This document shows positions 1-8,435 of a stretch of DNA of 64,000 bases, one piece after another. The stretch's first letter is position 1, and each line of letters starts with the position of its first letter. The stretch is taken from the NCBI RefSeq assembly GCF_004341245.1, contig NZ_SLWY01000009.1, forward strand, positions 143,208-207,207, given 5' to 3'. The notes beneath the pieces are model-generated. The model saw only the letters and a list, made by a program, of their open reading frames with translations. It searched no databases and was not told where the DNA came from. The stretch comes from Plasticicumulans lactativorans (GTDB taxonomy: Bacteria; Pseudomonadota; Gammaproteobacteria; Competibacterales; Competibacteraceae). The translations under genes were made by a program, and so were the position numbers.

Positions 1-949
1 CACCGTCGAGGGCGATCATGCAGGGGCACTCCGCCGGGCCGCTGCCGAAGCTCGCGTCGCGGTGGATCACGTCGACGAAGCGCCAGCCGGAGGCACCGGT
101 CGGGTCGGCGGTGGTGTACAGCAGCACGGCGCTGCCGGCCTCGTCGCGGCTGCCGAGCAGCAGCTTCAGCTCGCCGTCCGGCCCCTTGAACACGTAGGGG
201 TCGCGGAAATCCGGCTGCAACTGCCGGCCCTGCGGGCGGGCGTCGATGATCGGCGTCGCCGCGCCGGCGACCACGCCGTCGGCGGACACCGCGGTCATCT
301 GCCATTCCCATTCGGGCAGGCGCTCGTCGGCCCGGTCGGTGTAGAACACGCGCAGGCCCCGGCCGTCGGCGAGCGGCAGCGCGGTGCCCGAGAAGGCGCC
401 GCCGACCAGCTCGTGCCGCCGCACGCGGCCGTCGTCCGGGAACAGGAACACCGGCAGGTGGGTCCAGCGCAGCATGTCGGTGCTGATCGTGTGGCCCCAG
501 TGCATGCTCCCCCAGCGCTGCCGGTGCGGGTAGTGCTGGTAGAACAGGTGGACGGTGTCACCGGCCTGGCACAGGCCGTTGGGGTCGTTCATCCAGCCGA
601 ACGGCGGGCAGAAGTGGAAGCGCGGGCCGGCCGGCGACAGCCGCGCGGCCTCGCTGGTCCACAGCACCTCGATGCCGCGCTCGCGCACCGTGTCGGGCCG
701 GTAGGCGTAGGCGACCGACATCTCGCAGTCGGCGGCATCCCAGGCCAGGCGGTAGCGGCCGTCGGCCGGCGCCGTCCAGGCGTGGAACACCGGGTCGTCG
801 CTCGCGCCCGAGCGCAGCGTCACCGGCTGTGCGCCGTCCCGGTGGATGCGCACGCCGTTCTCGTGCTGCGCGTCGCGGGGGCGGAACCACAGGTGCAGCA
901 CGTCCCCGGCGTGGAAATCGATGTTCAATTCGGTACTCACGGGTTTCAT
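1..949 (-). CDS. Glycoside hydrolase family 32 beta-fructosidase (partial)
   Basis: Invertase/levanase-type enzyme that would hydrolyse beta-fructosidic bonds in sucrose or fructo-oligosaccharides. About 316 codons are visible and the 3' end runs off the window. The translation shows the GH32 signature WMNDPNG at residues 119-125 (D122 the expected nucleophile), FRDP at 248-251 (transition-state aspartate), and an EC pair at 307-308 (expected acid/base glutamate). About 100 residues precede the catalytic propeller, longer than in simple invertases, and no signal peptide is seen, so a cytoplasmic enzyme acting on imported sugar is likely. The ATG overlaps the stop of the upstream permease gene (ATGA), implying translational coupling. 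Exact substrate is not decidable from sequence. Confidence 0.9.
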   Translation of the reverse strand, partial: MKPVSTELNIDFHAGDVLHLWFRPRDAQHENGVRIHRDGAQPVTLRSGASDDPVFHAWTAPADGRYRLAWDAADCEMSVAYAYRPDTVRERGIEVLWTSEAARLSPAGPRFHFCPPFGWMNDPNGLCQAGDTVHLFYQHYPHRQRWGSMHWGHTISTDMLRWTHLPVFLFPDDGRVRRHELVGGAFSGTALPLADGRGLRVFYTDRADERLPEWEWQMTAVSADGVVAGAATPIIDARPQGRQLQPDFRDPYVFKGPDGELKLLLGSRDEAGSAVLLYTTADPTGASGWRFVDVIHRDASFGSGPAECPCMIALDG

Positions 950-1821
950 CCTTTGACGGCGCCAGCGAACGAGTTCATGAACCACTTCTGGAAGAACAGG
1001 TAGAACACCAGGACCGGCACCATCATCAGCACCGAGGCCGCCATCGCGGTGTTCCAGAACACCGTGTCCTGGCCGAAGAAGCCGGCGATCGCCACCGAAA
1101 TCGGCCGGGCGTAATCGCTCTGGGTCACCAGCATCGGCCACAGGTACTGGTTCCACATGTCGATGCCGAGCAGGATCGTCACGGTCGCCATCACCGGCAG
1201 GCTCAGCGGCACGAAGATCGACCAGTAGATGCGGAACAGCGAGGCGCCATCCATGCGCGCGGCTTCGACGATGTCCTTCGGGACCTGCTTGAAGAACTGG
1301 TAGAACAGGAAGATGTAGATCGGGCTCGCCATCCACGGCAGGATCTGCGCCGAGAAGCCGTCCGACATGCCGAGCTTGTTGACCAGCACCAGGAGCGGCA
1401 TGACGATCGATTCCTGCGGAATGATGTAGAGCGCGATCAGCACCGAGAGGATCACCGCGCGTCCGCGCATCTGCCCCCAGGCGAGCACGAACGCCGCCAT
1501 CGAATTGATCAGCAGGCCGCCGGTCACCGTGGTCAGCAGGATGAAGACCGAATTGACCAGGTAGCGGCCGAAGGGCAGCGCGCCGTCGAAGCTCAGGATC
1601 TCCCGGTAATTGTTGAGCGTCGGGTCGTCGACCCAGAACGCCCGCATGCTGCCCATGTCGGCGAGGATCGCGAAGCGGTCGGGCTTGAGGCTCGCGACCA
1701 CCAGGATGATCAGCGGCGACACCACGACGATCGCGATGATGGTCAGACTCACCAACTGGACGATTTCCAGCCTCGACAGGCGCCGCCAGCCGAACTTCTG
1801 CAGAAGCGTGCTCGCGCTCAT
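946..1821 (-). CDS. Carbohydrate ABC transporter permease, MalG type
   Basis: Inner-membrane subunit of a CUT1-type sugar importer, 291 residues. The N-terminus has one hydrophobic segment (about residues 17-39), followed by further membrane spans. The EAA loop that contacts the ATPase reads EAARMDGAS followed by the usual FVPLSLP. The ATG was chosen because it overlaps the stop of the preceding permease gene by four bases; the frame stays open upstream but that part reads as low-complexity arginine-rich sequence. It forms a heterodimer with the neighbouring permease. No ATP-binding subunit is present in the window. Confidence 0.93.
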   Translation of the reverse strand: MSASTLLQKFGWRRLSRLEIVQLVSLTIIAIVVVSPLIILVVASLKPDRFAILADMGSMRAFWVDDPTLNNYREILSFDGALPFGRYLVNSVFILLTTVTGGLLINSMAAFVLAWGQMRGRAVILSVLIALYIIPQESIVMPLLVLVNKLGMSDGFSAQILPWMASPIYIFLFYQFFKQVPKDIVEAARMDGASLFRIYWSIFVPLSLPVMATVTILLGIDMWNQYLWPMLVTQSDYARPISVAIAGFFGQDTVFWNTAMAASVLMMVPVLVFYLFFQKWFMNSFAGAVKG

Positions 1822-2744
1822 GACGCGTCCCTCATCAGCCGCCGCTGTACCAGCGATACGGCGAGAACGATGACGAAGAGGATGATCGACACCGCCGAGG
1901 CGTAGCCGACCTTCTGTTCGACGAAGCCGGAGTGGATCATGTAATGGACGACGGTATCGGTGCGGCCGTCGGGCCCGCCCTGGGTCAGGATGTTGACCTG
2001 GGTGAAGAGCTTGAACGCCTGGATCGTGGTGATCAGGATCACGAACACGTGGGTCTGCTTCAGGCCGGGCATGGTGATGTGCCAGAAGCGCTGCCAGGCG
2101 TTGGCGCCGTCGATCTTGGCGGCGTCGTAGAGCTCGGGCGAGATGTTCTGCAGCCCGGCCAGGTAGACGATCATCTGGAAGCCGTAGGCCTGCCACGCCG
2201 AGAGCAGCACCAGGGCGGGCATCGACCACGCGGAATCACCCAGCCAGTCGACCGGCCCGGCGAGGCCGAAGGTGAGGCCCTGCAGCAGGCTGTTCAGCGG
2301 CCCGGTCGGGAACTGGTAGAGCGTCGACCAGATCACGCAGACGATCACCATCGACGAGATCGCCGGCAGGAACAGCAGGCTGCGGAACAGGTTGCGGAAC
2401 GGCAGCTTCTGGTTGATCAGCACCGCCGTGAGCAGCGCGAAGCCGCACTGGATCGGCAGCACCATCAGCGTGAAGCGGATGACGTTCCACAGCGAATTCC
2501 AGAACGACGGATCGCTCAGCACCCGCTGGAAGTTCTGCAGCCCGATGAAGCTCGCCGGCACCGGCCGCGGTACCAGGCGCTCGTTGGTCAGCGAAAACCA
2601 GAACGACAGCAGGAACGGGACGACGAGAAAGATCGCGAGCAGCACCAGGGCCGGCATCAGCATGCCGAGTTCCTGGCGGAACTCGCGGTTCGCGATGCGC
2701 AGCTTGGTGCGCTTGTCGGTGGTGGGCAAAGCCATTTCGCTCAT
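1818..2744 (-). CDS. Carbohydrate ABC transporter permease, MalF type
   Basis: First permease of the sugar importer, 308 residues with about six predicted membrane spans beginning with a long hydrophobic segment near residues 28-50. The EAA loop reads DAAKIDGANAWQRFW before a conserved MPGL. It lies between the binding-protein gene (78 bp gap) and the second permease (four-base overlap), the usual order for CUT1 systems. The likely partner ATPase must be supplied from elsewhere, as several such importers share one MsmX/UgpC-like ATPase; this last point is inference. Confidence 0.93.
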   Translation of the reverse strand: MSEMALPTTDKRTKLRIANREFRQELGMLMPALVLLAIFLVVPFLLSFWFSLTNERLVPRPVPASFIGLQNFQRVLSDPSFWNSLWNVIRFTLMVLPIQCGFALLTAVLINQKLPFRNLFRSLLFLPAISSMVIVCVIWSTLYQFPTGPLNSLLQGLTFGLAGPVDWLGDSAWSMPALVLLSAWQAYGFQMIVYLAGLQNISPELYDAAKIDGANAWQRFWHITMPGLKQTHVFVILITTIQAFKLFTQVNILTQGGPDGRTDTVVHYMIHSGFVEQKVGYASAVSIILFVIVLAVSLVQRRLMRDAS

Positions 2745-2821
2745 CTTGCAAATCCTCGCCTGATGGCTGTTGGCGGATGGACGGCGTCAGGCGCCGTCCA
2801 TCCGGGCGCGCTGGGCGCGGA

Positions 2822-4126
2822 TCATTTGGTGCCGAAGGGCGGATACCCGGCGTTGTCCTCGATCTCCTCGTCGATCTTGCGGGCCGCCTTGTTCAGCGCC
2901 TTCTTCGGATCGCCGCCGTTGAAGATCGTGTCCATCGCTTCCATGAAGGCGACGGTGATGGTCGGGTACGCCGGGTGCGGCGGACGGGCCACGGCGGTCT
3001 TGTCGGCCTGGTCGAAGGCGACCGCCATCGCACCGCCCGGCGCGTACAGCGGCGAGGACGCGGCGAAGGACTTCAGCCCCGGGTAGGCGCTCTGGGAGCG
3101 GGCCTGGTCACGCAGCGTCTTGCTGGCCAGGAAGTAGCTGAGGAACTTGCCGGCCGCCTCGGGGTTCTTGGCCGCCGAGGTGATCGCCCAGATCCAGGTG
3201 CCGTTGGGGCTGACCGCCTTGTCGCCGAACTTCGGCAGCGGCATCACGACGATGTTGTCGCCCATCGTCTTCTGCGCCTCGGCGTAGAACCAGTGGCCGC
3301 CCATCGCCAGCGCGGCGGGGTTGCCCGCCGCATAGAACTGGTTGGTGCCGGCGGACTGCGGCACCACCATGCCGGCCTTGGCCCAGTCCTGCAGCATCTT
3401 GGTCGCCTTGACGCAGGGCTCGCTGTCCAGCGTGCCGGTGGCCTTCCAGGTCTTGCGGTCGATCAGGTCGCAGCCCATCGACTGCAGCACGGTCGAGAAC
3501 GCGTAGGTCACCCACTCGCTCTTGATGCCGTAGCCGCGGAACAGGTCCAGCGGCCACTTCACGCCGTCGACCTTGGCGAGCTTGGCCATCACCGCCTCCA
3601 GCTCCTCGCGCGTCCAGGCGTCGTCGACGCCGGTGGGGATACGGGCGCCGATCTGCTCCAGGTACTTGCGGTTGCCGTAGAGCACGATCGAGCTGTCGGC
3701 CAGGCCGATGGCGTAGAGCTTGTTGTCGATGGGGTAGGTGCCCTGCGCGACGTTCGAGGCGGTCATGTCGGCGAGGATCGCCGGGTCGATGTACGGCGAG
3801 ATCGGCACCACGTACTTCGACCAGGCGTAGTTGGCGAGGAACGGGGCGTCGAGCTCGATGATGTCGGGCAGTTGCTTGGCGGTGATCGCCGCGCCCAGCT
3901 TCTCGTTGTACGAATCGTGCGGGGCGTAGATCAGCTCGACCTCGTAGTCGGGGTTCGCGGCCTCGAATTCCGCGGCGACCTGCTTGTAGGTCTGTACCCA
4001 GTCGGCGGTGCCCTGGTGCATCATCGTGATCTTGGTCTTCGCCTCGGCAGGCAGCGTGGCGGCGGTAGCGGCAGCCAGCGCCGCAACGATGAGTAACCGT
4101 TTACCCAAAAAGCCGGACTTCAGCAT
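2822..4126 (-). CDS. Extracellular solute-binding protein, family 1 (sugar)
   Basis: Periplasmic receptor of the sugar ABC importer, 434 residues. It begins with a typical signal peptide (basic LGKR, hydrophobic core, AEA cleavage area near residue 29). The mature part opens with KTKITMMHQGTADW, a start typical of family 1 binding proteins, and the length is normal for the family. It is the first gene of the operon after the LacI regulator and probably the most abundantly made product. With the GH32 gene downstream it likely binds sucrose or a fructo-oligosaccharide, which is inference from context. A LacI-like operator copy lies inside its first codons. Confidence 0.92.
   Translation of the reverse strand: MLKSGFLGKRLLIVAALAAATAATLPAEAKTKITMMHQGTADWVQTYKQVAAEFEAANPDYEVELIYAPHDSYNEKLGAAITAKQLPDIIELDAPFLANYAWSKYVVPISPYIDPAILADMTASNVAQGTYPIDNKLYAIGLADSSIVLYGNRKYLEQIGARIPTGVDDAWTREELEAVMAKLAKVDGVKWPLDLFRGYGIKSEWVTYAFSTVLQSMGCDLIDRKTWKATGTLDSEPCVKATKMLQDWAKAGMVVPQSAGTNQFYAAGNPAALAMGGHWFYAEAQKTMGDNIVVMPLPKFGDKAVSPNGTWIWAITSAAKNPEAAGKFLSYFLASKTLRDQARSQSAYPGLKSFAASSPLYAPGGAMAVAFDQADKTAVARPPHPAYPTITVAFMEAMDTIFNGGDPKKALNKAARKIDEEIEDNAGYPPFGTK
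4093..4106 (-). promoter_or_regulatory. Candidate LacI-type operator inside the binding-protein gene
   Basis: The 14 bases GTAACCGTTTACCC (plus strand) match 12 of 14 positions of the sequence just upstream of the lacI start (GTTAACGTTTACCC). Both have the central CG and flanking TAA/TTA typical of LacI-family operators. This copy falls about 20-34 bases inside the binding-protein coding region, so it could act as a roadblock or auxiliary operator. It could also be a chance consequence of the codons for Gly-Lys-Arg-Leu. Confidence 0.4.
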
Positions 4127-4165
4127 CTGTCATCTCCTTCACTGCGGTGGGTTATGCGTTCCGCG

Positions 4166-5170
4166 CTAGACCGAGCGGCGCTCGACGAGGCGGAACGGGA
4201 CTTCAAGGACACCTTCCGGGGTCTCGGTGAGCCCGAGCAGGATGTCCGCGGCAAGCTGGCCCATTTCGCGATGCGGCAAGGCCATCGTAGTCAACGGCGG
4301 ATCAAGGCGCGAGGCGATGTCCACCTGATTGTCGAAGCTGGCGATCGCGACGTCGTCGGGGATGCGCGCCCCCAGCCGCCGCAGCGCGTTGTAGGCCTCC
4401 AGCGCGATGCGGTCGTTGCCGCAGAGGATGGCGTCCGGCGCGTCGGCGCCGGCGAGCCAGGCGCCGATGCGCGCCTGCACCAGGCTCTCGGCCTTGTCGC
4501 TGTAGAAGCCGCCGCTGACGGCGGCGCCGATCCGCTCCTCGACGACCGGGAGGTCGTGTGCGCGCAGCGCCTGGCGGAAACCCGCCTCGCGCAGCTCGCC
4601 CGCGAGCAGGCCCGGCAGGTTCAGGAACGCCGGGCGCCGGCGCCCGTGCCGGAGCAGGTAATCGGTGATGGTGAACGCGGCGTCCCGCTCGGCGGGCACC
4701 AGCGCCGCGCGCGCCGCATCGCGGCTGCGGCAGTTGATCAGCAGCCCGACCGCGCGGTCGGCGGCCTCGGGCAGGTCGACGAACTTGTGGTACATCGTCG
4801 CGTAGGCGATCGCCCGCGGGCGGAAGCGCTCGACTTCCGCGATGGTGGCCGCCGCATCGCGCGCGGCGCTGACCGTCGTCACGAACACCGACATCTGCTG
4901 CTTGCTGGCCTCGCCGTCGAGGCCACGGATGATGTGGGTCGCGAACGGTGAGGTGATGACGCCGTCGGCCACCACGCCGATCAGCGGCAGCCAGCCCTGA
5001 CGGATGCCGCGCGCCGGCAGGTTGGTCACGTAGCCGAGCTCGGTGGCGAGTGCCTGGATGCGTTCACGCGTGTCGGCGGCCATGCGGGCCGACCCGCCAT
5101 GCAGGGCCCCCGAGACCGTCTTGACGGACACGCCGGCGGCACGGGCGATGTCTTCGAGCGAGACGCGCAT
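4166..5170 (-). CDS. LacI-family transcriptional repressor
   Basis: 334-residue sugar-responsive regulator. The N-terminal helix-turn-helix reads VSLEDIARAAGVSVKTVSGA (residues 3-22), followed by the hinge and a periplasmic-binding-protein-like effector domain to the end. It stands directly upstream of, and in the same direction as, the binding protein, permease and GH32 genes, so it is most likely their local repressor with a sugar as inducer. A matching operator-like sequence lies about 20 bp upstream of its own start, which suggests autoregulation. The start agrees with the family N-terminus; no strong ribosome-binding site is seen. Confidence 0.93.
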   Translation of the reverse strand: MRVSLEDIARAAGVSVKTVSGALHGGSARMAADTRERIQALATELGYVTNLPARGIRQGWLPLIGVVADGVITSPFATHIIRGLDGEASKQQMSVFVTTVSAARDAAATIAEVERFRPRAIAYATMYHKFVDLPEAADRAVGLLINCRSRDAARAALVPAERDAAFTITDYLLRHGRRRPAFLNLPGLLAGELREAGFRQALRAHDLPVVEERIGAAVSGGFYSDKAESLVQARIGAWLAGADAPDAILCGNDRIALEAYNALRRLGARIPDDVAIASFDNQVDIASRLDPPLTTMALPHREMGQLAADILLGLTETPEGVLEVPFRLVERRSV

Positions 5171-5190
5171 GAACTTGAATGTCCGGTTGA

Positions 5191-5204
5191 GTTAACGTTT
5201 ACCC
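5191..5204 (-). promoter_or_regulatory. Candidate LacI-family operator upstream of lacI
   Basis: GTTAACGTTTACCC, a near-palindrome around a central CG (arms TTAA/TTTA), lies 21-34 bases upstream of the lacI ATG, where it would overlap the promoter. A second copy with 12 of 14 matches occurs at the start of the binding-protein gene. The pairing of two similar sites in one small operon supports a role as binding sites of the linked LacI protein. Confidence 0.5.
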
Positions 5205-5239
5205 ATGATAGCAGGGACGACTCCCCTGTCAATGATCGT

Positions 5240-5277
5240 CTCGCGGACTCGCGGACTCGCGGACTCGCGGACTCGCG
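5240..5277. repeat. Octamer tandem repeat CTCGCGGA
   Basis: Four perfect copies of CTCGCGGA plus a partial fifth copy (CTCGCG) occur in the gap between the divergent lacI and the plus-strand secreted-protein gene. A short tandem array like this can change copy number by slippage. It lies about 110 bp upstream of the plus-strand start codon and outside the operator-like site. Confidence 0.8.
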
Positions 5278-5389
5278 TGCCGCGGCAGGTGGCGGGGTGG
5301 TGCGGGTCAGGGGGCGGGCGCTGCGGTGGCCGGGGCGGTGCGTCTGGCGCAGGATAGCGCCTCCGTCCGCCACCGCCGCGAGGCCGTCC

Positions 5390-6673
5390 ATGTCCGTACG
5401 CCCCATCGCTTCCAGCCTCGCCCTGCTGCTCGCGCTCACCGCGGCGTCGGCCGCCGAGTCGACCGACTGGGGCATCGTCGACGACAATGCTGCGCGATCG
5501 CCCGATGCGCGCATCGATGCCGAGTACGCGCGCGCGATCGAGCGCGTGGTCGGCATGGTCGGCGACCGCGACCTGGTCGCCCGCGTGCAGCGGCGCGGGC
5601 TGGCGGTGGTCAACGTCGCCTGGGAGGACACCGGCCGCGCGCAGGGCTCGGCGCTCGGCCCCAACATCACCGACCTGACGCTGCAGGTGCGCCGCCCCGA
5701 CCCGCGGCGCGGCTGGCAGACGGCGCTGATGCCGGTGATCCGCCAGCCCAATTTCACCGACCGCACCGGTGACGTACCCGCCGGGCAGTTCTTCGTGCGC
5801 GTCGGCAACGAGCGTGGCGGGCCGCTGCGCTCGGTGCCGCTGCTCGACGTGCTGCGCGACCTGCGCGCCTGGGCGTCGGCGCCGGACAGCCTGCAGGGGG
5901 AGACCGACCTCACCGATGCGCGCGACACCCACCTGCTGGTGGCCGCGCAGGCGGTGTTCCTGCCGGTGCCCAGGCGCGGCGAGGCGACCTTCAACCCGGT
6001 GGTGTTCAACTACCAGTCGGCGCCGGGCTCGCCGGCGGTGCTGACGCTGCTGGTCACGCGCGAGGGCACCAGCATCAAGGTGATCGAGAACGCCGGCGAG
6101 GACAGCGCCTTCGGCCACGGCCAGGAGCTGTACTTCAACGATCACGGCAACCGCACCGCCTTCACCGCCGAGCGCCTGAGCGACGTCAGGGAGCGCATCG
6201 AGGCCCAGGGCGGGCCGCGCAGCGAAGGCGACCGCAGCGCGCTCGCCCGCGGCGCCGACATGCTGATGCTGGTGCAGGTGCCGCTGAAGCACCGCGATCG
6301 CGGCGTGCTGCCGGGGCTGCCGGTACCGATGGCGGCGATGCCCGCGCCGGCTCCCTCGTCGGCGGCGGCGGAGCGCGCGCGCAGCGACGTCGAGCAGGCC
6401 GTGCTCGGCCACGGTCCGCGCCTCGGCCCCTACCGCGAAGGCGTCGAGGCGCGCCTGGAGCGCGATCCGCGCTTCCCGATCCGCGTCACCGTGCAGTTCT
6501 ACAAGGCCACCAGCAACGGCGTGGTCGCCGACGCCGATCTCGACGGCATCGAGCGCGCGCTGCGCGACGTCTACGACCACGCTGAGTTCATCGGCTCGCT
6601 GGTGGTGCCCGAAGGCGACCCGGTGCGCCCGACCGCGTGGCAGAAGCTGCCGCGCGAGTGGTGGAACTGGTAA
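5390..6673 (+). CDS. Secreted protein of unknown function
   Basis: 427 residues. I do not recognise a family. The start gives a clean signal peptide (MSVRPIASSLALLLALTAASA, cleavage near residue 21), so the mature protein is probably periplasmic or exported. The body is charged and non-repetitive, with a proline/alanine-rich linker near residues 315-330 and a C-terminus rich in tryptophan (EWWNW). No lipobox and no further membrane segments are visible. It is monocistronic: lacI is divergent and the next gene converges on it, with a perfect GC-rich palindrome between. The frame stays open upstream of the chosen ATG, but that part looks non-coding. Confidence 0.75.
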   Translation: MSVRPIASSLALLLALTAASAAESTDWGIVDDNAARSPDARIDAEYARAIERVVGMVGDRDLVARVQRRGLAVVNVAWEDTGRAQGSALGPNITDLTLQVRRPDPRRGWQTALMPVIRQPNFTDRTGDVPAGQFFVRVGNERGGPLRSVPLLDVLRDLRAWASAPDSLQGETDLTDARDTHLLVAAQAVFLPVPRRGEATFNPVVFNYQSAPGSPAVLTLLVTREGTSIKVIENAGEDSAFGHGQELYFNDHGNRTAFTAERLSDVRERIEAQGGPRSEGDRSALARGADMLMLVQVPLKHRDRGVLPGLPVPMAAMPAPAPSSAAAERARSDVEQAVLGHGPRLGPYREGVEARLERDPRFPIRVTVQFYKATSNGVVADADLDGIERALRDVYDHAEFIGSLVVPEGDPVRPTAWQKLPREWWNW

Positions 6674-6772
6674 GGCAGGGGGAGGGATGGCCGTCCATGG
6701 CACGCGCCGGCGGCGGGCACTGCCCCGGCCCGCAGGCGTTACGGCGTCCCGCCGTCCGATCCCGGAAAACGA

Positions 6773-6794
6773 ACCGCCGCCCGCGGGCGGCGGT
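6773..6794. terminator. GC-rich perfect palindrome between convergent genes
   Basis: A 22-base perfect palindrome (ACCGCCGCCCG and its reverse complement, 11 bp each) lies 100 bp after the secreted-protein stop and 43 bp after the end of the convergent DUF1127 gene. It lacks a long T-run, so it may act bidirectionally as a weak terminator or mRNA-end stabiliser. Confidence 0.5.
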
Positions 6795-6836
6795 GCTTGG
6801 CTGCCGTCGTTGCGCGCCCCGGTCGGGGCGGCGGGC

Positions 6837-7097
6837 TCAGGCGAGCTGCGAGCCGGTGCCGCCGAGGTGCGCACGCATGTAGGCGAACTGCTGCGCCGGC
6901 GAGGCGATGTCGCGGGCGTAGCGCAGGCGGCGGCCGCTGGCGGCGGCGTCGGCCGCCTCGACCACTGCGGTGATTTCGGCGCGCTCGATGCCGATGTCGG
7001 CGAGGTTGCGGTCGCTGAGCGCGGCGAGCTGGCGCTTGGCGGCGCGGTTTTCGAAACGGTTATGGGCCAGGCTGAACAGTTGGATGAGCAGGAACAT
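6837..7097 (-). CDS. DUF1127 domain protein
   Basis: Small basic 86-residue protein containing the DUF1127 core, here LAALSDRNLADIGIERAEI (about residues 25-43). Such proteins in alpha- and gammaproteobacteria have been linked to RNA turnover and to phosphate/carbon responses, so the role here is inference only. It is monocistronic. Upstream lie TGCGTTGCAGCA and CTGCAG motifs that recur near the second DUF1127 gene of the window (56.6 kb), which sits beside a GcvA-type LysR regulator. Confidence 0.85.
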   Translation of the reverse strand: MFLLIQLFSLAHNRFENRAAKRQLAALSDRNLADIGIERAEITAVVEAADAAASGRRLRYARDIASPAQQFAYMRAHLGGTGSQLA

Positions 7098-7379
7098 TTT
7101 GAATCACCTCTTACTGCGTGCTGCACGCCGGTGCAGCTTTGATGCGTTGCAGCATACTGCAGGCATCGGTTTTCGACGAATGAGTTATGTGCAAACGCAG
7201 CATGAGATTATCTATCTGACGATCCAGTGCCCTGGCGCGTGTGCGAAGGCGCCGGAACGGGGCCGGTGCACGCCGCCGCTCCGGCGCTTGCGCGCCGGCG
7301 GCGGCCGGGCAGGGGAGGCCCGGGTGCTCGCTGCCGGGCCCCTGCACGGCGGCTTGCACGGCCCGACGGCCGCCGCGGG

Positions 7380-8273
7380 TCACAGCGAGCGGTGGCTGTC
7401 GAAGCGTCGCGGGGCGCCGCTCAGCGGGTCGGTGAAACGCAGCGTGCGTGCCAGCAGCTTGAGCGGGCGGGCGGGATCGTCGGGTGCCGCGGGCAGCAGC
7501 TCGGGGTAGCAGCGGTCGTTGACGATGGGGATGCCGAGCGCGGCGAGGTGCACGCGCAACTGGTGCTTGCGGCCGGTGTGCGGTTCGAGCCGGTAGCGCG
7601 CGAGGCGGCCGTCGCCGTCGAGGCGGGTGATCAGGGTTTCGGCGTTCGGTGCGCCGTCGACCTCGCGCATGCGGAAGAAGGGCTCGCCGGGCGCGAGCCG
7701 GCTGCGGCGCAGCAGCGGCCACGCGAGGCCGGGGCGATCCGGGGCGAGGGCCTCGTAGACCTTGTGCACCCGCCGCTGCGGGAACAGTTCACTGTAGGCG
7801 GCGCGGCTCGCCGGGTTCACCGAGAACAGCACGAGCCCCGCGGTGTCGCGGTCGAGGCGGTGCAGCGGTGCCAGGTGTTCGAGCCCGGGCACCTGGCGCA
7901 GCCGCACCAGCAGGGTCTCGTGCAGGTAGGCCCCGGCCGGGATCACCGGCAGGAAGTGCGGCTTGTCGACCACCAGCAGATGCGCGTCGCGGTACAGCAC
8001 CTCGACGGTGCCGGGGATCGGCGCCTCGGGCGGGAGCTCGCGGTAGTAGTACACGCGCAGCCCGCCGTGGTGGACGCTGTCGGGGCCGAGCGGCGTGCCG
8101 TGGCGGTCGACGACCTCGCCGCGCGCCATGCGCGCCGCCCAGTCGGCGCGCGCGATCGCCGGGAAGCGCGCCACCAGGCGTTCGAGCACGCGCGCTTCCG
8201 CGCCGTCCGCCAGCCACGTGCTGCTCGGCGCCACCCCCGCGCGCAGCGGCAGCGGTGCAGGGGGCGTGCTCAT
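7380..8273 (-). CDS. RluA-family RNA pseudouridine synthase
   Basis: 297-residue enzyme that isomerises uridine to pseudouridine in rRNA or tRNA. The catalytic motif HRLDRDTAGL is at residues 138-147 with the essential aspartate D141, and the family motif GRKHQLRVH is near residue 245. The N-terminus is the extended type (PLPLRAGVAPSSTWL) seen in some proteobacterial RluA homologues rather than a plain S4 domain. The ATG was chosen because it gives this conserved start; the frame remains open further upstream but is not protein-like. The DNA for residues 7-27 is duplicated exactly at 48.8 kb. Confidence 0.93.
   Translation of the reverse strand: MSTPPAPLPLRAGVAPSSTWLADGAEARVLERLVARFPAIARADWAARMARGEVVDRHGTPLGPDSVHHGGLRVYYYRELPPEAPIPGTVEVLYRDAHLLVVDKPHFLPVIPAGAYLHETLLVRLRQVPGLEHLAPLHRLDRDTAGLVLFSVNPASRAAYSELFPQRRVHKVYEALAPDRPGLAWPLLRRSRLAPGEPFFRMREVDGAPNAETLITRLDGDGRLARYRLEPHTGRKHQLRVHLAALGIPIVNDRCYPELLPAAPDDPARPLKLLARTLRFTDPLSGAPRRFDSHRSL
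8195..8255. repeat. 61-bp exact direct repeat, copy 1
   Basis: This segment inside the pseudouridine synthase gene (codons 7-27) is identical over 61 bp, and in the same orientation, to 48791-48851, about 40 kb away in a non-coding gap. Exact identity outside any gene suggests a recent duplication or a deletion/gene-conversion scar. Confidence 0.9.
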
Positions 8274-8435
8274 GCGCGCCGCTGCCGGCGGCGGCATGGC
8301 CGAAGCGGACGAGCGCATGCACACTGCGCTCGCCTCTGCGGCCGGTGGCGGGGGCGTGCCGGTGCACGCCCCGGGCGGTGGCCGGCGCGGGGCGCCCCTG
8401 CTGTGTGAACTCCCGGAGAGGTCGGCTGGAGCATC

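Noticed and set aside
5240..5277. CRISPR-like short repeats
   Set aside because: Eight-base units in direct contact with no spacers; a plain tandem repeat. No CRISPR array or cas gene is seen in the window.
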